Shown: positions 44,431-53,466 of the stretch, piece after piece
Layout of the letters: every line of letters starts with the position of its first letter
Position numbering within the stretch: the first letter of the stretch is position 1
Assembly (NCBI RefSeq): GCF_023156235.1
Contig: NZ_JAKZAI010000014.1
Location: 61,019-125,018 of the forward strand
Length of the DNA stretch: 64,000 bases
Source of the DNA: Marinobacter goseongensis
GTDB lineage: Bacteria; Pseudomonadota; Gammaproteobacteria; Pseudomonadales; Oleiphilaceae
Reading direction: 5' to 3'
Made by a program: the position numbers and the translations under genes
The notes under the pieces: generated by a model
What the model saw: the letters and a program-made list of their open reading frames with translations, nothing else
Database searches by the model: none
What the model was told of the DNA's origin: nothing

Positions 44431-47400
44431 TCAGTTCAGTGACTGGAAAATACTGCCGTTGCCGCAGGCATCGCCATTGGCGTAGTTGTTGGTCACCACC
44501 TGGTTGATCCAGTAGCTGATCAGCTCCACGCCTTCGGTGTGGGTGACACTGCGGGCGATCGGCGGCATGCGCCGTTGCGGATCGCTGCTGTCTTCCACCC
44601 GGCAGGCCAGAATGGAGCTGTCGGCATCGCCCGGCACCACAATGTGCTGGCGGCCACAGGAACCGCCGCCGGTGGCGGTGGGTTTCTTGCAGATGCCGTA
44701 GCCGGCGTCCAGCTCGCGGTAGTGATCCAGGTAATACCCGGTGTTGGAGGCGGCGCCGCGGTCGTTGTGGCAGTGCTGGCAGTTCACTGCCAGATAAGCC
44801 CGCAGGCGGGCTTCCACATCGGCATCGGAGCCGGCCGGTTCACCGCTGTCGCCGGCCAGGTTCCAGTGGGGCAGGCGCTCAATGTTGGTGGCAACGCCGC
44901 GACCATCAATCTGCAGGTCCGGCACATTGGTGAGAATGCCCTGCTCCTGCCAGTACCGGAGCTGATTGACCCGCGGGAAACCGCCCTGTCCGCGGGTGCC
45001 CATGAAGGCGGATTCCGGGGCGTAGGCGCGGTTCAGGTTGCGGGGTTTCGGGCCAATGGGGGCGCTGCCGGATTCCACATCGTCGTTGCTGTGGCAGGTG
45101 ATGCACTGGTTGGCGTTGGGTACGGCGTAGTGGTCGGTACTGCCGGCCATCAACTCGCCGGTGATGTCGTCCTGGTAGTGCCAGCTCACCGCTCGGGTGC
45201 CGCCGCCCAGCGCGAGCTTCGCCACCGGCTGGCCGCTGCCGTCGTGCTCCCAGATGTAGGTGGTGCCATCCCAGAACGCCTTGCCACTCTCACTGACCCG
45301 CTTGATCAGCAGGCGGGTTTCCACCAGCTCTTCGGTGCCAGTGCTTTCATCGGTAAAGGCAAAGGTCTTGGCAATCACCGTACCGGTAGGGAAGTGGATG
45401 GTGCCGTTGACGTTGCTGCCGCCCTGGCCATCCATGTACACCGCCTTGGTACCCGGCGGCACGAAGGCAAGCCGGTACTTGGTGGCGTAGTCGGAGAACA
45501 GTTTGCTGTTGAGCACGTAAGGCACGCCGCCGTCATTGGGGGTGCTGCGGGGGTCGTGGGCATCGGCGAACAGGTTGTACTGGTCCAGCGTCGGGCAGTT
45601 TACCTCCAGCGCCGCCCGGTTGACGCTGCCGGGCTTGCCACCCTGGTTGCAGAGGCGGTTGATGAATTCCTCGCCGGGGGCCGGATCCACGGTGCCGCTG
45701 GGTTCGAACGGCGGAATCTGCACCCTGGGTAGCGGCGGCAGCACCTTGCCGAAGCGGGCCTGGCAATCGTGCACCGACTGGTCGGTGTCGGCGACCACGC
45801 CGGTCAGCCCTTCCAGTACTGACTGCAAGCCCTCCAGGCTGAGAATGCTGCTGTCCTGCTCGGCGGCGGCCAGCACCAGTTCCAGCCCCTGGGTGCCGTG
45901 GAAGTTCATGTAGGTCTGGCTGTCATCCGCCAGGTCATTGTCATGGAAGCACGAGCCCCACTGCGGCAACTTGCGCTGGCCATTGGCGTCAAATTTGTAG
46001 GCGTTGTAGTGGCAGGCCGGGTTCGGATGCTGGTTGGTGTGGATGGGCTTGCCGCCGGCATCCGCCGGCACCGGGTCACCGTTGGCGTCCACCGGGTAGG
46101 GGCAGTCCGCGTCCAGCTCATCCAGCAGACCATCCCAGATAATGTGGGCGCCTTTGCCGGGGTTGGTGATGTTCTTCAGGCCGATCAGGGTGGGCAGTAT
46201 GGTCTCCACCTCGCCCTCCAGCAGCACCTTCTCGAAGTTGGGCGGCGGCAGGTCGTAACCGGAATTGCGCATCACGTTGTTGTGGATGTGGAAGCCTTCG
46301 GTGTAGGGGTCCAGCTTCTTGTCCGAGGTTTTGTTCTTGCCGTCGATCAGCTCGTAGCTGGTGTAGATGACCGCGGCGGTGCTGTGATCCTCGAAGGTAT
46401 TGTTCAGCACCTCGATGTTGTCGTAACCGAGGGTGATCAGGCCGGTGCCCCGGGGCACCGCAGACACCAGGCCACTGTGGGCAAAGTTGTAGGTGTTGTT
46501 GTTGCGGGCCACGTTGCCGAGCATCACCGAGGTGTCGCCGTACTGGGTGATGTTTTCCAGGTCGTAGATCAGGAAGCCCCCGGTGTTGCACTCCGCGAGG
46601 TTGCTGTCGTATTCCCCGCCCTGAACGTTCTCGATCTCGAACCCCATGACGTTATACAGCGCGCGGCTGTTGCGGATGATGGCGGTGTTGGTCTGGCCCA
46701 CATAGATACCGGCGTCGGAGGCACCGATGGATTCGGAGTTATCCACCAGAATGTTCTCTGACTCCACCGGATAAATGCCATAGCGCCCGCTGGCGGAGCT
46801 GGGAATGTAATCCGGGGTGGGGTCGCCCTCGTTGAACGGCGGGTTGGTGCACTGTACCTGCAAGCGCTCGCTGTAGTTGCTGGCGGTGATCGGCTCGCCG
46901 CCGCCGGACCAGATGGCGCGCACGTTCAGCAGGGTGCCCCATTTCACCCCCTTGAGTTTGAAGGCGTCGCCGGGGGAGTCTGCAATGGTCAGGTCCTGCA
47001 CGGTGATGCCGCGCACATTGAGGGCTTCCAGGCCGGTCACGTTGTCGCTGTCGCGGAACGACAGCACCGTGCTGTCCTTGCCGCAGCCCTTGATCAGCAC
47101 GTCTTCGGTGGCCTGGATCAACAGGCCGTGGTTCAGTTCAATGAAGCCGCAGCCGAAGGCGAGGGTGTCGCCGGGGCGCAGCTGGATCATGGCGTTGACC
47201 ATGTCATGGGTGGCGTCTGGCCCGGCTTCGACCCGGAAGGTGCGGCCCTCGCTGAACCGGTCGACCTGGTCGCCGGCGACGTTGTTATTACCGGAACTGT
47301 CGCTGGCCGCTGCGGAATCCGACGAACCGCCGCTGCCGCCCAGGCAGCCGGACAGCATCAGCACGGCCGCAGCCAGGGGAATCAGGGTAAAGCGCCAGGC

Positions 47401-47433
47401 GATGCTCTGGTGCTGAGTGGTATTGGAGATCAT
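44431..47433 (-). CDS. Surface lipoprotein: beta-helix fused to dihaem cytochrome c-like domain
   Basis: A 1000-residue lipoprotein (lipobox LSGC, Cys 30, then a Gly/Ser/Asn linker). Residues about 55-560 form a right-handed beta-helix with repeated short turns (for example SENILVDNSESIGASDAGIYV). Residues about 575-995 match the family of dihaem cytochromes that is usually its separate neighbour, with haem motifs CITCH (777-781) and CQHCH (885-889) and a possible Met ligand in RRMPP near 955. In many bacteria the two are adjacent genes (TIGR03805/TIGR03806 pair) of unknown function, sometimes fused; here they are one polypeptide. Co-directional with the amidohydrolase-like lipoprotein 23 bases upstream. 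Confidence 0.85.
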   Translation of the reverse strand: MISNTTQHQSIAWRFTLIPLAAAVLMLSGCLGGSGGSSDSAAASDSSGNNNVAGDQVDRFSEGRTFRVEAGPDATHDMVNAMIQLRPGDTLAFGCGFIELNHGLLIQATEDVLIKGCGKDSTVLSFRDSDNVTGLEALNVRGITVQDLTIADSPGDAFKLKGVKWGTLLNVRAIWSGGGEPITASNYSERLQVQCTNPPFNEGDPTPDYIPSSASGRYGIYPVESENILVDNSESIGASDAGIYVGQTNTAIIRNSRALYNVMGFEIENVQGGEYDSNLAECNTGGFLIYDLENITQYGDTSVMLGNVARNNNTYNFAHSGLVSAVPRGTGLITLGYDNIEVLNNTFEDHSTAAVIYTSYELIDGKNKTSDKKLDPYTEGFHIHNNVMRNSGYDLPPPNFEKVLLEGEVETILPTLIGLKNITNPGKGAHIIWDGLLDELDADCPYPVDANGDPVPADAGGKPIHTNQHPNPACHYNAYKFDANGQRKLPQWGSCFHDNDLADDSQTYMNFHGTQGLELVLAAAEQDSSILSLEGLQSVLEGLTGVVADTDQSVHDCQARFGKVLPPLPRVQIPPFEPSGTVDPAPGEEFINRLCNQGGKPGSVNRAALEVNCPTLDQYNLFADAHDPRSTPNDGGVPYVLNSKLFSDYATKYRLAFVPPGTKAVYMDGQGGSNVNGTIHFPTGTVIAKTFAFTDESTGTEELVETRLLIKRVSESGKAFWDGTTYIWEHDGSGQPVAKLALGGGTRAVSWHYQDDITGELMAGSTDHYAVPNANQCITCHSNDDVESGSAPIGPKPRNLNRAYAPESAFMGTRGQGGFPRVNQLRYWQEQGILTNVPDLQIDGRGVATNIERLPHWNLAGDSGEPAGSDADVEARLRAYLAVNCQHCHNDRGAASNTGYYLDHYRELDAGYGICKKPTATGGGSCGRQHIVVPGDADSSILACRVEDSSDPQRRMPPIARSVTHTEGVELISYWINQVVTNNYANGDACGNGSIFQSLN

Positions 47434-47456
47434 GGCTCTGTCCTTGTTTTTTGTTG

Positions 47457-49931
47457 TTACAGCGGTGCCTGCTCAATCCGTTCCCACATCCGCAGATAGG
47501 CCTCGGCGGAGGTGAACAGCTGGTTGATGGCGTCATCAATCTGTTCGGGATCGGTGTCGCTGTTGCGGATCATGTCCTCGATCTGATCCGGATAAAGGCC
47601 GTAATGGGCAACACCGCGGCCATCGTAGAGGCTGAACGCGCGGTCGCCGGTGCGTTGCACATCGAAGCGGACCCGGCCGTCGATGGAGGTGAACGGATAC
47701 AGGCCGGCCTCGTCCTCGGGGATGCCCGGGTTAGACGCCAGTTGGGCGATGCCGTTGACGTCAGACGCAAAGCCGGCACCGCCGAACGGGCCCACCATGA
47801 AGTCGTCATCGCGAGCGCGATTGCCGTCACGGGTCAGCTTGCGCACCCAGTCTTCACGGGTGCCGCCGAATGAGGCGGTAATGCCACCCTGGGCGGCAAT
47901 GCGATCCCGCAGCGCTTCGGTGCCGCCCCAGCCACCGTGGCTGTTGATGATGGGGTAGCCCAGCGGGCGGGTGATTTCCAGAATGCGGGCGGCGGCCTTG
48001 CGGCTGATGTGGTCGGTTTCGATCATCATCTTGCGGCGCACCAGCTCCTCGATCAGGAAGTCGCCGAGATCGCTCAGGCCACGGCGGTTACACAGCTGGT
48101 CGGTGCCACGGCGGGGATCGAGTGCGGCCATTTCTTCCGGGGTTTCCGGGAAGCGCTCGCCCAGGTAGTCCAGTTGGAACAGCAGCTGGTCGAACAGGCC
48201 GAATGGCTGCAGGTCGGCGTTCTGGTCCGGCTCACCGCCGGTGTACTCGACGTTTTCCGGGCACTGCTCGAATTCCACGGGGTGCCCGGTTTCCAGCAGG
48301 TTGCCGGCGTAGAGCACCGGCCCGATACCGACGCCGGTGGACAGATCCGGCAGGTGACCGCCAAAGGCGTTGTCGAACTTATGCACCGGGAAGATGTTGC
48401 GAACGCCCAGCTGATAGAACTGGTCCAGACGCTCCACGATTTCCTCCCGGCTGCATTCCGCTACGCCCAGGAACTCGCCGCACTTGAACACCTTCGACAT
48501 TTCGATGCCGAGCACCACCGCCAGTTTGCCGTCATCGATGACCTCTCGGGCGCTGGCCGGGCTGGTGACAATCTGGAACCAGCCCTCGCCCGGGCCGCCG
48601 TGCTGGGCATCAATGTAATCCTGCATCTCGTACATGCGCTGGATCTGCAGCAGAATGGATTCCATGGGATCGCAGTCGTTCTCTTTCTGTGGGTTGATGC
48701 GGCAGAGAATCTCGTTGTGTACCAGATGGTTGACCAGAATCTTCATGCCCGCCACATGGGCTCGTTCCATCCAGCGGTAATAGCTCTGGTGATGCTGCAG
48801 TGAGTTGAAACGGGGCCAGTCATTGAACGTGGGCCAGCCCTGGGTGTCGTGCGGGCCGATGCCACTGGTGGCCAACTCCACAAAGCCGGTGGCACCCCAT
48901 GGGCCATGAACCGCCTCGCAGTCGTGGAGGGCGTGGGTAACGCCGAAGCGGTGGAAGGGGGCGCCATAGTTGACCCGGCCGCCAATGAACTCGTAGGCGG
49001 AAATGTGGGAATGGGTGTCGACGAAGCCGAACACGTCGTCCTTGTCGATACCTTTCACCTTGCTGAAGCGGTCCACCTCTTTGAGGTAGGTGGCCGGTCC
49101 CTGTGGATCCAGCATCTCGGCGTTCAGTTCCGCTTCCGGATAGGGATCACAGCCAGAGGCCTCTGCCAGGCTAAAATGGCCGGATTCATCCGCGGCGGAC
49201 GGTGAGACCAGCGCCAGCCCGTCTTCCCGGGCCGAGAGCATCAGCCCCGTGACGTCAGAGGCCAGAGTATACAGCTGCTCCTGGTCCTGACGCTGCAGTT
49301 GCCAGACCGCCAGATCGCTCGGCGCATTCACCATCGCCAGCGCAGGGTTCACGGTGGTATCGCCAATCCGATCGCCGGTAAACTCCAGGCTTTCGCCGAT
49401 GGCGCGGAGCGCGTCACCCAGCGGCGACACGGGGTCGAGCACCAGGTTGGTGGTGTCGCCAAGGCCGGCAACCAGGTAACTGATCTCGCCAATGAAATTG
49501 CCGGCGCCATCGAGGAATTCGCCCGCCGGATCGCTGATGCCCAGCAGCTCGAAGCGGCCGGTTTCGCCGCTGTTGCGCTGGTATCCGGACATCATCAGAT
49601 AAGCCCCGAGCCGGGTTGGGCGCATGCGGAAGGCGGTCGCCTGGCTGGCCTCGGTGGTGACCGAGTACTGCCCGGTTTGCGGGTCCGCTGTCAGGAAGTT
49701 GCCTTGTGCCTGCAGGGTGTAGCACCCGTTGGCGAAGCTGTAGCGGTCGATGGTGGCTGGCTGACGGGCAGCGGTTTCGTTGTCTGAGGCAACGGCCGGG
49801 GTGTTCGGGGTTGTTGATGGTCCCTGCGCAGAGCTGTCGTCACCGCTCCCGGAGCCGCCGCCACAGCCGGTGATCAACAGCGCGCCAGCCAATGCCCATG
49901 CTGCAGGCATGGGTCGTTTATAGTTGTTCAT
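47457..49931 (-). CDS. Surface lipoprotein with membrane-dipeptidase-like (M19/amidohydrolase) domain
   Basis: An 824-residue lipoprotein: lipobox LITGC (Cys 23) followed by a Gly/Ser/Asp linker. Residues about 55-270 form an N-terminal domain I do not recognise; the larger C-terminal part is an amidohydrolase fold with the metal motif VDTHSHIS (His 307 and 309), later MMIETDHIS and INSHGGWGG. The pattern fits dipeptidase-like M19 enzymes, far longer than the normal 350-400 residues. AGAGG precedes the start. It forms an operon with the beta-helix cytochrome fusion, so both probably act on the same compound at the outer membrane; the compound is unknown. Confidence 0.82.
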   Translation of the reverse strand: MNNYKRPMPAAWALAGALLITGCGGGSGSGDDSSAQGPSTTPNTPAVASDNETAARQPATIDRYSFANGCYTLQAQGNFLTADPQTGQYSVTTEASQATAFRMRPTRLGAYLMMSGYQRNSGETGRFELLGISDPAGEFLDGAGNFIGEISYLVAGLGDTTNLVLDPVSPLGDALRAIGESLEFTGDRIGDTTVNPALAMVNAPSDLAVWQLQRQDQEQLYTLASDVTGLMLSAREDGLALVSPSAADESGHFSLAEASGCDPYPEAELNAEMLDPQGPATYLKEVDRFSKVKGIDKDDVFGFVDTHSHISAYEFIGGRVNYGAPFHRFGVTHALHDCEAVHGPWGATGFVELATSGIGPHDTQGWPTFNDWPRFNSLQHHQSYYRWMERAHVAGMKILVNHLVHNEILCRINPQKENDCDPMESILLQIQRMYEMQDYIDAQHGGPGEGWFQIVTSPASAREVIDDGKLAVVLGIEMSKVFKCGEFLGVAECSREEIVERLDQFYQLGVRNIFPVHKFDNAFGGHLPDLSTGVGIGPVLYAGNLLETGHPVEFEQCPENVEYTGGEPDQNADLQPFGLFDQLLFQLDYLGERFPETPEEMAALDPRRGTDQLCNRRGLSDLGDFLIEELVRRKMMIETDHISRKAAARILEITRPLGYPIINSHGGWGGTEALRDRIAAQGGITASFGGTREDWVRKLTRDGNRARDDDFMVGPFGGAGFASDVNGIAQLASNPGIPEDEAGLYPFTSIDGRVRFDVQRTGDRAFSLYDGRGVAHYGLYPDQIEDMIRNSDTDPEQIDDAINQLFTSAEAYLRMWERIEQAPL

Positions 49932-50066
49932 GTGAACCTCTCATTTGTCTTTATTACCGGTTGCCCGGTAAACCGTTTTTTATTGTTGAGGCATTTCTAT
50001 TATTGTTGTGATCACCCGGAGCGGTCGGCGCAAAGGGTAACGTGACAGTTTGTAACATATGGTTAA

Positions 50067-50086
50067 AATGTGACCTGCGTCACATT
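50067..50086. promoter_or_regulatory. CRP/Vfr-type binding site
   Basis: TGTGA-N6-TCACA (50069-50084) within perfect 8-base arms AATGTGAC and GTCACATT. It is centred about 145 bases before the amidohydrolase lipoprotein start and about 78 bases before cobU, so it could serve either divergent gene. Confidence 0.65.
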
Positions 50087-50154
50087 GGGCCATTTTTGAG
50101 CGCGGGTGATCCAATGGGTACCTGCCTGCGTCACCAGTTCGCCAAGGAGTCGTC

Positions 50155-50679
50155 ATGAAGGTTTCGAGAACTCTCGTTCTGGGGGGGATCCGATCGGGAA
50201 AAACTGCGATGGCGGAGACGCTGGCGGCAGACTCCGGGTGTGACGTGGTGTATGTCGCCACCGCAACCGTGGGTGATGACGAAATGGCGCAGCGGGTGCA
50301 GCGGCATGTGGCCAGCCGGCCCCCTCACTGGGGGTTGGTGGAGGCCCCGCTTCAGCTCGCTGATGTTCTGTCAGCTGCCGCAAGCAAGCCGGTTCCGCCG
50401 TTTCTGTTGGTGGACTGCATGAGCCTGTGGATCAGCAACCTGCTGTTTGCGGGTGAAGAAACCTTTGGCCGGGAGCGCGAGGCCTTTCTCGAGGCAGTGG
50501 GGAGGTACCCCGGCAGCCTCGCGATTGTGAGCAATGAAGTGGGGCTGGGCACCATCGGCATGGACCCCCTGACCCGTCGATTCTGCGATGAACTGGGCTG
50601 GCTCAACCAGGCACTGGCGGACACCTGTGACCGGGTGGTGATGAGCGTGGCGGGATTGCCGTTGTGGCTCAAGGCGTGA
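50155..50679 (+). CDS. cobU: Adenosylcobinamide kinase / guanylyltransferase
   Basis: A 174-residue enzyme. The P-loop GGIRSGKT lies at residues 10-17, followed by VVYVATATVGDDEM, RPPHWGLVEAP and SNEVGLGTIGMDP, all CobU motifs. It phosphorylates adenosylcobinamide and transfers GMP to it, making the activated lower half-acceptor for CobS. The start has CAAGGAG upstream. Alone on the + strand, convergent with cobC. Confidence 0.95.
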   Translation: MKVSRTLVLGGIRSGKTAMAETLAADSGCDVVYVATATVGDDEMAQRVQRHVASRPPHWGLVEAPLQLADVLSAAASKPVPPFLLVDCMSLWISNLLFAGEETFGREREAFLEAVGRYPGSLAIVSNEVGLGTIGMDPLTRRFCDELGWLNQALADTCDRVVMSVAGLPLWLKA

Positions 50680-50685
50680 GCGCGA

Positions 50686-51291
50686 TCAGGTGCCGTGGCT
50701 CAGCAGGCAGCTGAGAACGCCGTGATCGGACTGGTCGATGCGTACCCGACTGCGACAGGCATAGGGCACGGCCAGCGCCGCGAAACTGCGGTCCAGGGGA
50801 ATGCCCATCACCTCCGCCAGGACCATGCGAATCACCCCGCCGTGGCACACCACCAGTATCTGCTGGCCGGCGGCCTCAACGGTCCAGTGCTGCCAGGCCT
50901 CCCGGACCCGGGTCTGGAATTCCGCCAGCGGCTCTCCACCCGGGGGCAGGTGGGTGACCGGGTCGCTCCAGAAGCGAGTCAGTACATCCGGGGTCTCGGC
51001 CATGATGGCGTTAGCGGTGCGCCCTTCCCAGGCTCCGAAACTGATTTCCCGCAGGCGATCATCCACTTCCAGCGGCAGCTGCCGGGCGGAAGCCAGCTCT
51101 TCCGCAAACCGGCGGCAGCGCAGCAGCGGTGAGGTGACCACCCGATCCCACTGATCCGTGGCGGTGATGGCCGAGCGCATCTGCTGCCAGCCCAGATCGC
51201 TGAGCGGGTCGTCCTGACTGCCCCGAAACATCGGGCCACCGGCGGGCTCGCCATGGCGGATCAGATCAACCGTTGTGGTGCTGTTTTTCAT
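50686..51291 (-). CDS. cobC: Alpha-ribazole phosphatase-like histidine phosphatase
   Basis: A 201-residue phosphoglycerate-mutase-fold enzyme. The catalytic His motif is LIRHGEP near residue 11, the second His in VVCHGGVIRM, and LREISFGAWEGRT is the acid region. In this location it most likely removes the phosphate from alpha-ribazole-5'-phosphate or adenosylcobalamin-5'-phosphate. It starts 9 bases after the cobT stop, so the two are co-transcribed. Confidence 0.9.
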   Translation of the reverse strand: MKNSTTTVDLIRHGEPAGGPMFRGSQDDPLSDLGWQQMRSAITATDQWDRVVTSPLLRCRRFAEELASARQLPLEVDDRLREISFGAWEGRTANAIMAETPDVLTRFWSDPVTHLPPGGEPLAEFQTRVREAWQHWTVEAAGQQILVVCHGGVIRMVLAEVMGIPLDRSFAALAVPYACRSRVRIDQSDHGVLSCLLSHGT

Positions 51292-51300
51292 ACGGATCCT

Positions 51301-52365
51301 TCAGGAGGTGGCGTTTTTATTGCTGACACCGGCATCGGTAAAGCTGGCCATGGTGTTGTGCAGAGCACAGGCTGACCGCAGCAGGGGAACCGCCACGGCC
51401 GCACCACTGCCTTCACCCAGGCGCATACCCAGATCCAGTAAGGGGCTGGCATCCAGCGCGTCCAGTATCCGGGCGTGCCCCGGCTCTGCTGAGCGGTGAG
51501 CGAACAGCAGCCAGTCCCGCAGGCCCGGCTGCTGGTGCACGCCGACCAGCGCGGCGACCGAGACAATATAACCGTCCACCAGCACCGGAATACCCCGCGC
51601 CGCGCAACCCAGCAGGGCGCCGGTCAGTGCGGCAATTTCGAAGCCGCCGAGCGAGGCCAGAACCGTCAGGGGATCGGTGCTGTCGCCGTGTCGTGCCAGT
51701 GCCCGAGCGACCACCTGAGCTTTATGGGAAACCCCCGCCCTGTCCAGCCCCGTACCGGGGCCGACCAGGTGTTCCGGCGTGGCCTTCAGCAGGGCGCAAG
51801 CCAGGGCGGCGGCACTGGTGGTATTGCCGATGCCCATGTCACCACCGATAAACAGCCGGCATTCTGCGTTGGCGGCACGCTCGGCCGCCGCATCGCCACT
51901 GGCCAGCGCGGCACACACCTGGTCTTCCGTCATCGCGTTGGTCACCGCCAGGTTGGCGGTCGCCGGCGCAATCTGTTCATTACGCACGCCGGGTAACCCC
52001 GGCACTTCGCCCACCGTGCCCAGGTTGACCACCTCCAGCAACGCTCCCAGCTGGTTTGCCAGAACGCTGATGGCCGCGCCGCCTCCGGCGAAGTTGGCGA
52101 TCATCTGCGCCGTGACTTCCTGTGGAAACGCGGACACACCCTCTTCGCAGACACCGTGGTCGCCGGCGAATACGGTGATCTGCACCGGGTCCACCGTCGG
52201 TTGTTCCGCCCCTTGCACGCCGGCCAACTGGATGGCCAGTTGTTCCAGCTGCCCGAGGGAACCCGGTGGCTTGGTCAGCACCTGCTGGCGCTCTGTTGCC
52301 AGCCGGGCACTCTGTGCATTGGGTGTGGACAGCGGCCGGGTCCAGCTTGGAGGCAGATTGGGCAT
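51301..52365 (-). CDS. cobT: Nicotinate-nucleotide:dimethylbenzimidazole phosphoribosyltransferase
   Basis: A 354-residue CobT. Key segments are [14 protein letters not shown] at the N-terminus, [20 protein letters not shown] (as [14 protein letters not shown]), [14 protein letters not shown] and the C-terminal [13 protein letters not shown]. It makes alpha-ribazole phosphate from dimethylbenzimidazole and nicotinate mononucleotide, using the base supplied by BluB encoded downstream in the locus. AGGA precedes the start. No riboswitch lies in the cobT-cbiB intergenic region. Confidence 0.96.
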   Translation of the reverse strand: MPNLPPSWTRPLSTPNAQSARLATERQQVLTKPPGSLGQLEQLAIQLAGVQGAEQPTVDPVQITVFAGDHGVCEEGVSAFPQEVTAQMIANFAGGGAAISVLANQLGALLEVVNLGTVGEVPGLPGVRNEQIAPATANLAVTNAMTEDQVCAALASGDAAAERAANAECRLFIGGDMGIGNTTSAAALACALLKATPEHLVGPGTGLDRAGVSHKAQVVARALARHGDSTDPLTVLASLGGFEIAALTGALLGCAARGIPVLVDGYIVSVAALVGVHQQPGLRDWLLFAHRSAEPGHARILDALDASPLLDLGMRLGEGSGAAVAVPLLRSACALHNTMASFTDAGVSNKNATS

Positions 52366-52521
52366 GGGTAATTCCTGGCGGGTGAAAACAGGGAATGGTC
52401 TACCCCGCCCGAAAAGGTGTCAAGGCCGACAGTGACTCGGTTAAACTCCAGTCTGCTCAACGAATTCCTTGCTCCCAAGTTTTGTTTGCTTAAGAGAGAT
52501 GCTGCCGATTTGAGCGCCTTT

Positions 52522-53466
52522 ATGTTCTCTGTGATTGTGTGCCTTGCCGCTGTGTTGCTGGATCGCTGGCTGGGGGAGCCCCGCCGTTGGCATCCGCTGG
52601 TGGGGTTCGGGCGTGTGGCCACGGCGCTGGAGCGACGGTTGAACCGCAAGCCGGAGCAGGCAGGCCGCTCGATGTCTCTGGGGCTATTAGGGCTGCTGGC
52701 CGCTGTTTTGCCGGTGCTGATCCTGGCTGAGCTGCTGCGATTCACTCTGAGCGGATGGGCTTATCTGTTGTTCCAGATTGTGGTGTTGTATGCCGCCATC
52801 GCGATCCGCGGGCTGACAGAGCATGGCCGCGCGGTGTCAGACGCCTTGCACGCCGGTGACCTGGCGCTTGCGCGGGACCAGGTGGGCCGCATTGTCAGCC
52901 GCAAGGCCAGCGAGCTGGATGAGCACGGCGTCGCGACCGCGGCCAGTGAATCCATGCTGGAGAACGGGGCGGATGCGGTGTTTGCCAGCCTGTTCTGGTT
53001 TCTGGTGGCGGGTGTCCCCGGGGTATTGCTGCACCGGATGGTCAACACCCTGGATGCCATGTGGGGGTATCGCAACCCACGGTTTCTGTATTTCGGACGG
53101 GCGGCGGCGCGGCTGGATGACGTGCTGAACTGGATACCGGCCCGGCTCACCGCGCTGACCTTCATCCTGCTGGGCAACACCCGCGCCGGGTGGCAGTGCT
53201 GGCGCACGCAGGCGGCGGTCTGGGACAGCCCCAACGCCGGCCCGGTGATGGCGGCGGGTGCCGGCGCGCTGGGGGTTTCGCTGGGTGGCCCGGCACCCTA
53301 TGCCTCCGGTGTCAGGCGGCGGCCGGCCCTGGGCCGTGGCCCGGCGGCCACGGCGGCGACCATCGATGACGCCATCGGTCTGGTGCGCCGGGGCGTGTGG
53401 CTCTGGCTTGCTGTGCTGGGCACGGTGGCCATACTGTTTAATCTGGTTTCGGGGGGCGTGCTGTGA
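52522..53466 (+). CDS. cbiB: Adenosylcobinamide-phosphate synthase
   Basis: A 314-residue inner-membrane protein with about four or five helices. The N-terminus (LLDRWLGEPRRWHPLVGFG) and ENGADAVFASLFWF, with GYRNPRFLYFGRAAARLDDV and PNAGPVMAAGAGALGV (parts PNAGPVMA), are CbiB features. It joins the aminopropanol(-phosphate) arm to adenosylcobyric acid. The open frame extends upstream, but ATG 52522 gives the usual N-terminus and length. The stop overlaps the cobD start. Confidence 0.94.
   Translation: MFSVIVCLAAVLLDRWLGEPRRWHPLVGFGRVATALERRLNRKPEQAGRSMSLGLLGLLAAVLPVLILAELLRFTLSGWAYLLFQIVVLYAAIAIRGLTEHGRAVSDALHAGDLALARDQVGRIVSRKASELDEHGVATAASESMLENGADAVFASLFWFLVAGVPGVLLHRMVNTLDAMWGYRNPRFLYFGRAAARLDDVLNWIPARLTALTFILLGNTRAGWQCWRTQAAVWDSPNAGPVMAAGAGALGVSLGGPAPYASGVRRRPALGRGPAATAATIDDAIGLVRRGVWLWLAVLGTVAILFNLVSGGVL

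Noticed and set aside
49932..50154. A second cobalamin riboswitch before cobU
   Set aside because: No GCCCCCGCAAC-type B12 box; only a CRP-type palindrome is present.
52366..52521. Cobalamin riboswitch between cobT and cbiB
   Set aside because: No B12 box or matching stem pattern on either strand.
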